A stretch of 64,000 nt of DNA, taken from Marchantia polymorpha subsp. ruderalis (Eukaryota > Streptophyta > Marchantiopsida > Marchantiales > Marchantiaceae). The stretch is taken from contig AP031356.1 in the NCBI GenBank assembly GCA_037833965.1, forward strand, positions 2,502,501-2,566,500, read 5' to 3'. Made by a program: the position numbers and the translations under genes. Below are positions 25,151-36,439 of the stretch, piece after piece (position 1 is the stretch's first letter; each line of letters begins with the position of its first letter). The notes below the pieces were generated by a model. The model saw only the letters and a list, made by a program, of their open reading frames with translations. It ran no database searches and was not told where the DNA came from.

Positions 25151-27342
25151 AACGTGGCGCAGTCAATTTACTAATTCTGCACGTCAAAGGTCGCACTCGA
25201 CCGCAAGGTTCACGTTAGGAAGGAATTATGGGTCATTTACTTGATCACCGATGCAGTTGCACACATTTACTGGATCGTACGCTCCATACTTTTTGACTCC
25301 ATAGTGTTACCTTTATGGAGTCTGAACAAGCTCAGCTCGATCAGGTCCCGAGCCTAGGCCGACACAATGCATTCCTCGGCGCGCAGGGATGCACAATTTT
25401 GTGCTTGGAACCGATCATTCTGAATGCTGTAGGATGCAATGAACTGCGAATGACGGCGCAATGTGCATTCGGATCACTGACTACATTTTCCACCGGAATC
25501 GAATGACTTCTGAAACGGATGGAGAATTTTAGTTTGTAATGATGTCCCATCAGATTTGACAAGTGAATATTTAAAAGAATGTAATAATATGTACAGGACA
25601 TACAAAAAATTATGGAGTTGTTCACTCTGAATGCTGCTATGTTTACTGTACTTCTTAGCCTGCCAACAATAGCACAACAAAAAATTACTCTCAAGTCAGG
25701 GAAGGGAGTATATTTCTATTGAGCATGCGAAAAATATATGGACAGTATATCGATGTATCTACTCTAAACAGTTTTCGAGATGGATTTGAACAGTATTGAT
25801 CGCGTTACTCGGTTGAATTCAAAACGTGATAGTTTCCGTTACTAGAAATACAAGCACGTGGCTTTATTGTCAATGGGATAGGATGGGGTTGATGATCCGG
25901 ACTTGAAAATATATATCCGGTTTTCAGACCTCAGATGTTTCACATCAACGCGGTGAAATAAATGCTTTCAGATACACAAAGAATAAACCAAAGCTGTACA
26001 TTGAGTCCATGAAAATTTTTTGTGATTCTACAAACAAGATGACTTTAACAATTCAAATTGTACTAACTTGATATTCAAGGTAAATCATGTAGCGTCCTAA
26101 TGTGAAAGGTTTAATTTTCTTAGAGCTAGAGATTGTAAACATGCATTTGGAATATAAATATTAGTGAATACCATGTCAAAGTTTTATTTTTCTAAATTGT
26201 TGTATCTAGATTGATATTATACACTATGAAATGACGATTGTTTGTAATCTTTGAAATCTTACTTTGAAGCTTTTTTACGCTCCTAATTATTTCATTTATA
26301 AAACTTATCACTTAAGAAGTTGATAGTCCTCAGAAATGATATTATATTCTGCGAATACCTATATGAGATACTACTCCAGAAACCTTGTAAAATTTAATGT
26401 AGACTACAAGCAGAATTAAGTCGTTGAGTGTTGAATACGCAATCCACTATTTAAAAAATCAACAAAAAAATTTCAATAGAAGTAAATATATAAAAGCATA
26501 TTTTTGAAGATTAGCATAGAATTTTTTAATTGGATATTTGCATAAGTCAAGAAAATTAAATTTTAAATCGGATTTTCAATATACATTATCATGATGAGAT
26601 CATTATATTAAACTAAAGTTAAATTAAATATATATTAAAATTAAAATAATAAATAAGAATTTAATTTACAAAAGATAGAAAAATTTTAAGATGAATTATC
26701 ATTAAAAAAACCATCTAGTTAATAAAAAATTCATAAATTTGATGTTGATTGAAGATGCATGAACTTTTTTATGTAAAACAATACTATACATTTTAATGTG
26801 AGCTTTTACTTTCAATTTCACTCCTTTCGATTTATATTTTTTATAAATTAAAAATTTTAAAGGCATAAATATCAAAATATTTAAATTGGAGATTACTGGT
26901 TTTTTTTAATTAACATAATTTCTCGTCATTTATCAATCTTACAATTTTGTGATGAGTAATAAAAATTTTAAATGATTTTCTTGAAATTTAAAAATAAAAT
27001 AGGTTTTTAAATATATCTTACTTTAATTATAAATTTGATTTTTATATAAAAAATTCTAAATTTCATGATGTAAAAAATATATATAAAAATTTTAAGAAAA
27101 TTTGAATTTTTTCTAATTTTGAAAATGAGTTAATTAAAAATTTTATGTAAAAATCTCAAAATATTACTATGCAAGTTGAATTCGTTCAATTGTTTAAAAA
27201 GTTCAATGAAACTTTGAAAATTTTTTCACACTTGACCCAAATCTGATCTATCAAAATATTTACATGACATTTAGTTACATATGAAATATTAAAACATACC
27301 CTTAGAATATTTATAGAGTAATTGCATCTTCTTAAATCTTAT

Positions 27343-27370
27343 TATACAGTTTTTTCAAAAAAACTGTATA
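27343..27370. repeat. Perfect 13-bp hairpin, 2-nt spacer
   Basis: Left arm 27343-27355 (tatacagtttttt) is the exact reverse complement of 27358-27370. It could arise by chance in such AT-rich DNA. Confidence 0.8.
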
Positions 27371-27969
27371 GTTAATCAAATTTAATCAAGTATAGTTATT
27401 TGATTACATTTGAATTATGGAGAGAAAAATGTGTATTAATCTGATAGCTGTGTGGTAGATGCAATTACATTAATTTTAAGATTCAAAATAAAATTGAACA
27501 CATATTTTGTCTCTTTTGGATGATATGATTTTAATTTGATAGAAATTTAATATTTAACAGAATTTATATCTACATAGGAACATTATTAAAGTTTAAATTT
27601 TCTAATAATTTTCTTTTTGAAATTTATTGGACTGTATAAATCCACTAAAAATTGTTACTATAAGAATAACAACACTTTCAATAAATATCCATATTTTACA
27701 TTTGGAATGATTTTTTAAATATTAAATAAAAACGGTCAAAATGTATTATGATGAGTAAATAACTTTTTAATGTTCAAGATCAATCAAAATCTACATATTA
27801 TATGGTTTAATTTGATAAATATGAATGATTTTGAAATATTCAACTAAATATTTATCATCTTGACATATTATTTGACATATATTTTATATATATGATGATG
27901 TTAAATACAAGTGTTAACATTTTTCCTTCTTTGCTATCAAACCACACTTTATTTTATATAATGTGAAAA

Positions 27970-28038
27970 ATAAAATTCTAATCAAATTTGATTCACATCA
28001 ATCTACCAAATTTGATACAAATTTGATTAGAATTTTAT
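27970..28038. repeat. Perfect 21-bp inverted repeat, 27-nt loop
   Basis: Left arm 27970-27990 (21 nt, beginning ataaaattctaatcaaattt) is the exact reverse complement of right arm 28018-28038. The loop holds a further copy of the core caaatttgat. It may be a tiny foldback element or a stabilised hairpin. Confidence 0.85.
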
Positions 28039-29025
28039 CACGATAAAATCCAGTTATTTATTCTGTTATGATTTGTTTACATTATTATTTTTTATTATTT
28101 TTATGCCGAAAAATTATGAAAAAATCAATCATGTCATTTTTGTGCAAGATAACGATGTCATAACAAAAATAATACTTGTCAAAGTCAGCAGATATTTCAG
28201 CATGTTCAACAAAACTGATTCAAATTTTTTAAATATGTGATATATGAATTTTTTGGTCAATTTTACATGTTGGTATAGAATTGTGCAGAAAACAATATCT
28301 ACAATCTTTTGTTCTTGCAGTTATATTGAAAGTTTTTAATATTTGAAAATGTTTGCTATACTGTGCAAGAGCCAAATTGAGAAACACTTCTATTAGTTTA
28401 TTGCAAAATATACTTTTTACTACAGAAATTTAGTTTATCTATTTTTTTAAAATTTATAATATATTGAATCTACATACGATATAACAATAGATGACATCTT
28501 AAGGAATTCTTGTGTTATTTACAAGCAGCTTGACAAAGATGATTTGGATCTATCAGATAATTCATGGACTACATGGCATATTTTACCTTGTGATGATATT
28601 TGTTGCTAAAATTATGTCAGCCATTTGGCTAGATTGTTGTAGTATTTCCATAGTATTCACACATCACAGATTTTAGGATAGAAATCTTACTTCATCATGT
28701 ATAGCAATTTCGGAACAGTTTAGTTCTATAAAATAGAATTCGCGGACTAATAAGTAAATGAGGCAAGTATCCTGCCAAATATTGGGTTTTTTAATCTAAT
28801 GATGTGTGTTCGTTGGGTATTTTGCTAGAGTAACAGGATATGCCAGAAAAAAACACTTGCACCATTTCTGGAAAATATTTTTGTAACTTTTTGTATATCG
28901 CTAGCACCAAATAGAGAATAAATCTTTAAACTGAACATTTATTTTGAATAGAGTAGGTGGAATGGAGATGTCATAGAACAGTGTAAGTAGAGGACACATT
29001 GTAGTGTTGAAAGATGAGTAAATTA

Positions 29026-29373
29026 CTTGATGGGACCCGGGTAAAGTAAAGAGTTTTGATGGGACCCAACAGGTTTCATTTTATATTATGGGACCCCATC
29101 GTTCCAATACGATTTGGGGTTATTTCGAGTAGTCAAGGCAAGACCATATCGGGCGTAATTCAGACTCATGGTGTCATTCGTTTTCTTAGACATGGCTGCG
29201 AACTAGTCGCCAAAATACTCTGTCCCGACAGCCGCGAACACTCCCCACTCTATAGTGCAAATCAGTAGGTTATAACAAAATGGCTGACGGTGACCGTGGA
29301 ATGGGGTCCCTCCGGTAAAATGAAACCTGATGGTCCCTTCAAGAGCGTGGAGTTTGCAAAGGGTACCATCAAG
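29026..29373. mobile_element. MITE-like element with about 65-bp degenerate terminal inverted repeats
   Basis: The left end reads cttgatgggaccc from 29026, and the right end, reverse-complemented from 29373, reads cttgatggtaccc. A second matching block follows inside: the left sequence near 29058-29085 (gatgggacccaacaggtttc and on) mirrors the right sequence near 29310-29340, and ggaccccat (29090-29098) is mirrored at about 29300-29308. The dinucleotide TA flanks both ends (29024-29025 and 29374-29375), as expected of a TA target-site duplication. The element is 348 bp with no coding capacity. A TA duplication suggests the Tc1/mariner group, but long degenerate repeats also occur in Mutator-like elements, so the superfamily is uncertain. 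Confidence 0.7.
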
Positions 29374-31460
29374 TAATTTCCTCCTTGAAAAACGGATAAT
29401 GTTGAAATCTGGGTGACAGAATATTTTCTATTACCTTCAACAGTTGAAAGTTGCAAAGGCAGAAGATGCTCCCGAACAGCGATTGTTGGCAATCTGGACT
29501 CGCCTACCACACAAAAGGCGGAAAAGAGTCCTTCGACCTCGAACTTTCGGAGTTACAAGCACAAAAAAGTGAAGGGAGAAAAAAGTCCGAAATAGTGAGC
29601 AGAATCCGGCCAATTCTCAAGGCGAGACGTTCTCCCACAGCACCTTATACTTTTGCATCGTCGAGGAAAATAATAATTGGCATCGTTCCTCAAACCGAAG
29701 GGAACGATCGGATTTTGACTGCAGCAATATCCAGTTACAGTAAGGACGGACACATCACGTCGGGCGCTTACTCTCCGAGGTGGTCATCCTCCCAGGGAAT
29801 CTCCACGACGACGTGGACGAGACGGACACGCGGCACGGCCTGAAGCATCGACACGCCCGTCTGGCAAAAGCCGGTCGGCGCTTGCGCTCTCAGCTTGGGA
29901 TGCCACGTGCCGGACAACTCTGCTGTCCTAGAGTCATCGCCGAGTACTGTAAGTGGGAGAACCTTGACCGCGGAGTCATGGATCCATGAAGCGGTAAATC
30001 CGGTCGAGGTAACCGCTTCCTCCAGGGAAGGAGAAAATGATGGTGTCCGGAAGAGCCGTAAACTTATCCGGTAAAACCTGACACGACCTCGCCACTCGAG
30101 TTCCACCTGCGCCGATGATTGGAAGCCTTCGGGGATCACACCTTCCTCGTACTGTGGGAGCAACCGGCAGCTCCCGGTCCCAGACCTTACCACCGGCGTG
30201 CGACAAGATCCGTCAAAGCCCGAGCGCCTCGAAGGTTTTCGCCTTCCTGTCGGTTTCTCCGAGGCTTCCCGACATTATCCGGAATTCAGCCGCCGGACGG
30301 AAAGAGAGAGCGGTCCGCGGGCTCGATGCCCGGAGATGCTACATACATCTGCCGCATACCGAAGGTGACAAAAGCCTCCGAGACCAGCTGGAGATCCGGC
30401 CGATAGTAAATGTGATTCCGATGACGTTTTTTATGATTCCATGCTCCCGTATTACGACCGTCCCGGTTGTGCCGTATTTTCGTGCGTCATCGGGAGCGCG
30501 AAGTATTTGGTTACGACCCGCATCCACAAGAACGAGATTCTCATCCGTAAAAGTCGGCTGGGATTGCCGCGAAAGCGGATAAGTCAAGTTTGCGACAGGC
30601 GGAAGGCGACAAAAGCGGCTCCGCGATGGATTACTCTGCAGGCAGGAGGAAGCGCGTTGTCGGTCCGGGAGGTGGACTCGGGCGGCCTTCCGTTGAGTGA
30701 CGAGCACAGGACGCCAGTGGAAAATCCAGCGGTCCCTGCCGCGAGAATCCACACGCGCAAGATTCAGTCCGCACCAGACCGGCCACTAGAGCGAATACTA
30801 CCTCTCGAAGCGGTGCGGCGGGATCTGGTCCGGGTTGCTTCCGGTAACTTCTGCCGTCCGTCAGGACTACGGACCATGACCGCAGAGCAGCGGCTCGTTG
30901 AATGCGTCACGCGCGAATCTCTGCTGGCCGCATCTCTCCGAGACGGGCAACGGATTAGGTGAGGAAGCGTCCACGGCGCTCTCCGCAGTCGGCGGGCTGC
31001 TTTCCGGTTTCGTGCCGCCCGGGTGTCTGCTCCGATCGCCGGCCGCGGGAAAGTGCTCGTCCAGCGCAGCACCCCGCGCTACGACGACGCGGCCCAAGTG
31101 ACCTCCAGGTAAGCGCCCGTTGAAATATCTGACGCCTTTCATGTTTTCTGTCCGCGATTTCGCTTTCGCTCCCGGCCCCCCTCCGGACGCGTGTTCTACG
31201 TTCGTCGGATTCTCTGCCTGGCAGCCGCCTTTCCAAGACGCTGGGAATTGTTGGCCTCGTCCCGGCCGGTGGCCGCGATCGCCGGTTTTTCCTAATTTGG
31301 GCTATCTGGGGAATCTAAGTCGCTGCTGTGAGGGCTTAAAGGATCGAGGTCTCAAATATGGACCCAGATTCGGTGGCATTACGCATCGTCGGCTGTTTTC
31401 CTCATTGTCTGGGATGGCACCGCTCTTTATACACATTAAACAGTATAAGATCCGTCGTTA
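29374..31460. other. GC-rich island of unknown origin
   Basis: About 2 kb, rich in CCGG and CGG, bounded on both sides by AT-rich DNA. Many overlapping frames of 90-170 codons are open on both strands, for example plus 30115-30582, plus 30441-30962, minus 29768-30193 and minus 30339-30752. None carries a domain I recognise, and no intact long gene is present. The minus-strand frames look the more protein-like. A transferred or decayed element, or a pseudogene of a GC-rich gene, would fit. The island starts at the edge of the MITE-like element. Confidence 0.45.
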
Positions 31461-34400
31461 ATACTCATTTAGCTTTTTAATTTCTGTTTATATATTAATA
31501 CTTCCAACATTTCAGGTTTTAGAAATATATTAGGATCAAAATTAAACAAATAATTTAGTGCTCCTACATCCATATCATTAATACTTAAAGCATTACCACT
31601 AGGCTCGACCAACTAATGAGCTGCGAGCCTTTCGTAACGTATCAATGGAATTTATATTTGAACTTATTATTATTTTATATTTTTCATGAGAGATACAAGA
31701 TACTTCTTTGTCCTCCTTCTTGTCTAGCCTCTTCCATATAGCTTTTTAAGTTAGCCTCCTTTACCATCTGGCTTTTTAACTTAGCCTACTTGGCAAAAGA
31801 ACGTCGCAAGTCCCCTGGATGCCAGTCCTACTTCGCAATTTATTCACGAACACATTCATGAAGGCAGAGGAGTACATTCACTCCTGTTAAATCAAGGCTC
31901 TACTGTACGCAGTTTCAAAGATTTGGACGAAATAGGATTAGTGTTAGGTCGATATTTAGTGCTTAGAACGTGAGCTGCAATACTGGAGTGGCATTAATTT
32001 GAGCTTGACAAACAAGCATCTGACTCTTCGGGCTTTACCAGCAAGATCAGTGAAGTAAACATATCTTTAGATACTGGGTATACTTATGGCATCGATCGAT
32101 CCGAATTCAAAATCTGAAGGCTACTCCTAACACGAAATCCGTCTGCATGAAATTATACCCGGTACGAAATGGAAACTCCCGAGCTTGACTTCGGAACGAC
32201 TTCGAATTGTTCCCTTCCTTGTTCTCGTGCCAGAGTTCACTCGAGGCGTTAGTTCCAGAATGTCCACAACATTTTTGAAGAGCCATCGTGGTTCTTAAAA
32301 AGTTCAGCGCAGAGTATCCACGGAATATATTCCACGCACATGGTTGTGAGTTTCCGTTGGACAATGGGAACAAGAGATGCCAGAAAATTACATCTGAGAC
32401 CACAGTGCTTTCTGTTCCCACTAAACAAGCGGCCGCCATAAAGTGCTTTTGTGACCGATAGATCACTCCAAGTTAGTCTGATGCTAAATCTATAAGTGCG
32501 TTCTTCACTCATCATATCTCTTTGCATTGTTATCCATGTACACATCGTACTGTAACGTACATTTTGTCATACTGATTTTTTTTGAAACTTGGATCACCAT
32601 ATATCAACTTAAATGTACAAAAAACCAAATATTGATTTTTTATGGTTATCCAAAGCATTATTGTAATAACAATCAAATGTGAAATTCAAAGTTGAGATAA
32701 TTTACTCTATCTAGGTGTCAAGATTTTTTGATACATGCACTGATTATTGCTCCGATGTAACCACTTTTTCACCATTTTAAAGCTTAATGTATGATCCCAT
32801 AAGTTCTTACTCAAATTTTATTCCTAATTTTACTTCCAATGTTATTGATCATAATGTATGACTGACAAGCATTCAATGGTTACTGATCGAATATGTAAAT
32901 CTATAAAAACTCAATTTTTTATGAAATATTTCAAATGCTTCATTAATTTCAATATCTGATTCTAGTAACATGATTATCCTAAATAATTTTTTCATCACAT
33001 GTGTCATGTATGAGTGTGAATGAAAGTTTTAGTAACATCAACACATTTTTATCAATATCATATGTATGTTTGCTAAGAGCGCTGAAAACTAATTTATCAT
33101 ACACGATTATGGATTGATCAAATATATTAAATATCATGTGTCATCTTCTCAAATCATATATTTTTAGCTGATAAATATTATTTATATATCAATTGTAGCA
33201 GCATATTTTTCATGTTTAGATATATAGAATTATCATTACTTAAAATATAAATTCTAAATCACAATTTATGTAATTAATTATTTTAATTAGTAAATGTATA
33301 ATCAATGATGTTTATATTTGCAAATTAAAGCTTAAAAATAACAAATTTTAATGCCTAAATACTAATAATTAAATCTGTCTGCTTTATCCAAATCTGAAAT
33401 TTGAGTTGATTATTTTTATGAATGAATGAAGTTAAATTTGAAGTCTCAATATGAAAAAAATTCTTGATATATATATATATATATATATGAAAAATTAATA
33501 AATTCATAGATCATGAAACAATCGTATGAAGCTAAATATTGAAGTATTCCAATAAAAAACTTCAAACATAATAATGGAGCACTTTTCTACTTTTCATTCT
33601 TAACATGAAATGTGGAGATGATATTATCACACAACATTTGAAACTTAGCCAAAAACGTAATATAACTGTCCTTGATTTGCTAAGTTGGTAATCAACTAGT
33701 GCAAACAAGAAAAAACCTAATCCATGTAAGTTCACTTGTGCTATCAAATGAAGCTGTCAAATCAACTTAGTTAATGTTTTCTTTGGCCCTTCACGTATTG
33801 ATAATTTCATACAATTAGTTCAAGAGATATTACAAACTTTTGGTTGTAGTTTCTGATGTAGTTAAAATGAAAGATATACAGACAAGGAAAAATACACAAG
33901 TTTGTAAATTTATCATGCTCAATATACACATATATCCAGTATGTGCAATGTTTTTCAGTTATCCTATATATAGAATAACTCCATGCTAAAATATTTCTCA
34001 ATGATGATGTCTTTTACCGAAGTGGCATAAGACAACAAACATGTCTTCCTTCTCATTTGAAAGCTTGAACTAGCTCCTAGGCAATTAAATTGCCTAGTGA
34101 ATCACGTTGGGATAACTGTTAACAGCAAGATACAATCATTGATATCTTGGATTATTACCCAAACAAATGGATTACCATACACCACAGTAGTTTGGGAGTG
34201 ACTGTAAGCTTCACATTCACTGCTTCTTCCCGAATTTGTGCTTCCTGCTTAGTTTCAAAACTCAAAACTCTTGTTCAAATTTCATGTCTTTTCAGAAGAA
34301 GCCAGAAAGTAGCAATAAATGCGCATTATCCGTTGGACTGTCATAATCGCATGCAGAACCTTGTGCTTCTTGGACCGTTTGGACCTGTACATTCATTCAT

Positions 34401-34560
34401 TTGTGGCTCGATGCTTCTGTGTCCGAAGCCATTTAATGCTAAGTTCATGTCCATTGTGAACCTCATACTTGCGTAAGGACGGAGTGCTGAAATTTCGGCC
34501 CTCTGCCCGCTGAATTACCCGATCTCAGAAATTCATAGCTTTTGCGTTCTGTAGAGGATG
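31461..34560. other. AT-rich intergenic region, no gene seen
   Basis: Very AT-rich with only short chance frames. It includes the (AT)11 run at 33467-33488. Confidence 0.6.
33467..33488. repeat. (AT)11 microsatellite
   Basis: Uninterrupted AT dinucleotide run in AT-rich DNA. Confidence 0.95.
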
Positions 34561-34570
34561 GTGGTGCCCA

Positions 34571-35047
34571 AGAGATTCATAAATTTCCTCAAGGAATCTT
34601 GCAAAGCATACTATGATGAGATATCTTATTTAGAAAACGACGAATATGTGAGACTATATTGCAAAAAAAATTATATTGTAAAATTTAGCGTGGGCTAAAA
34701 AAGATCATAAATTTCTTCAAAGAATATCGCAAAGGATTTTATTTTGATTTATCTTGTTTGAAAATGAAGAAAATATGGGCAAATATTGCAGAAAAGTATA
34801 TGGTAATGGTAATAGATCAAGCCCGGGGAACCAAAGGCTGAAAAACACAGTACCAACCACAAACAAGGGAAAAGACCCAAAGGCCAATACCTAGCTGGCA
34901 ATATATATAATGGCAATTAGAATGGGGCCCAAGGGAGTCATTATTTTACTCAAGAAATCTTGGGAAGAATAACATTGTGAGATATGTTATCTAGAAATGA
35001 TGGAAATATGGGTATATATTGCAAAAAATATATACAATAAAGACTAG
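34571..35047. repeat. Three degenerate direct repeats of about 105-125 bp
   Basis: Copies lie at about 34571-34690, 34697-34800 and 34925-35047. Each runs from a cataaattt(c)/caagaaatc start, through a gagatat(c/g)ttat and tagaaa block, to an atattgcaaaaaa(t)tata end. Copies two and three are separated by about 120 bp of less AT-rich sequence (34801-34920) that may be an insertion. No coding capacity was seen, and the family is not recognised. Confidence 0.65.
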
Positions 35048-36439
35048 CATAGAGCAAAGATCGGAAGATCCATCCAAACGGGTAACGGATGAAAAAGGAG
35101 ATCGGAGAAGAGAAGTGATCGGACGGTGCTGCCAGCGTGTCGAGCGCAGCCAGAACAGGAACGCCGCGATCCATTCGTGAGCAGGAGGAGCAGAGAGGGC
35201 GGCCGAGATTCACCACTGCCGCACATCCATCGGGCCGGATCATTGCGGTCGTCGGTCGACGGGTATCTTCAGCCATGGCCCCGATGCCTGGCCGAGCGGT
35301 ATCTCACTCCCTGTATCTACCGCCGAGTTCTGTCACGAGCTCCGTTGTCGCAATCCAAGCTCAGCATTGCTTCTTGTCCGAGCCCTGGATTCTGGCCCTC
35401 CCACCCCGAATCCCACACCCCCGTCGGCCCCGCCATCGACGACCCAGAAGCGACCACGTGTCACACAACCACGTCCAACCTCACGGTAAAACGCGATGGG
35501 GACGACCGCGACCGTCGTCCGTCCGAGTACCGAGGACGACCAGCTATTAAAAGACGCGACGGGTTTCCGGTATCCTAGCGACCGGCCGAAGTCGGACACG
35601 GAGGAGATTTGGCCCCGGCCGGCCGCTGACCGGTCCGGTCGAGCTGGATGGGTCACCACGGACAGTGATGTGTGCGGTTAGAGGCCGAATAATAAATATA
35701 AAAATTAATTCTGGTTCGTGTGATGTAGGTGTACGTACGCAGGGTCGTATGCAGTACTGTACCGTATGGGGTGAGGCGGGTCGAGTCCAGTGAGGGCGTT
35801 ATGTGTACCTGGGCAGAGCGAGAACGCATGAGCACGAACGGAAGGAACGCGGCGTGCTCCGAATCCCGCCAGCGCGGAGGCGAAAGGCGAAAGGCGAATG
35901 CGAAGGCCGGCGGGAGTCGCGAAAGCAGCTTAATAAGAGAGCGAACGCTTGCAGGTTCTGTGTGTGTGTGTGTGTCTGTCCGTCGTCTACCAGTGGACTG
36001 GAGGGTGGGGGGTGGCGCGGGCTGCCGTTGCAATTCCAGGCGGGACGAGAACGGACGACAGAGAAAGCGGGAGGGGAGCGTTGCTGGCGCTTGCGCGAGC
36101 ACTGCGCACTCGAGAGCGGAACCTTCTTCCACTTCGAAAGCTTTAGGCTCGGAAAGCGGGAAGGGACGACGGCAAAGGGGCCCCAGTCGACTGACTCCCT
36201 GCTACGCGGTCGCCGCAGGTGGTCGAGAATCGTCGTGTGAAGTTAGTAGTAATAGTATGTAGGAGCGCGGTCCCAGACCGGGAGGCCGAGTCTGTGCGGG
36301 AGTTGGGAGCTGCAGCAGGCGCAAAGAGGGCGTGTGCATAGAGGGAATTCCGTGCGTGCGTGCGAGCGATCAATCGATTGATTCAGATTTGACCTACCGT
36401 GGAAGTTGATTACAGAGCGCGGAGCTTGGAGGTTTGGCA
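35048..36439. other. CpG-rich promoter and leader region of the LHT1-like gene
   Basis: Sharp change from AT-rich to CpG-rich DNA near 35.05 kb, continuing into the first exon of the transporter. Several long frames are open on both strands, with Arg/Ser/Pro-rich shadow compositions and no domain. A TG dinucleotide run lies at 35959-35975. Part of the stretch is probably a transcribed leader; the transcription start cannot be placed. Confidence 0.5.
35959..35975. repeat. (TG)8 microsatellite
   Basis: Dinucleotide run in the presumed leader of the LHT1-like gene. Confidence 0.95.

Larger units (their letters stand above)
25151..29025. other. Very AT-rich intergenic desert
   Basis: No coding frame longer than chance after about 25.7 kb. 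The stretch is dominated by A and T runs. It holds two perfect inverted repeats, at 27343-27370 and 27970-28038. Confidence 0.65.

Noticed and set aside
34801-34920. Segment resembling a possible RNA gene or organelle insertion between degenerate repeats
   Set aside because: No tRNA fold or T-loop signature was found and no organelle gene could be recognised by eye.
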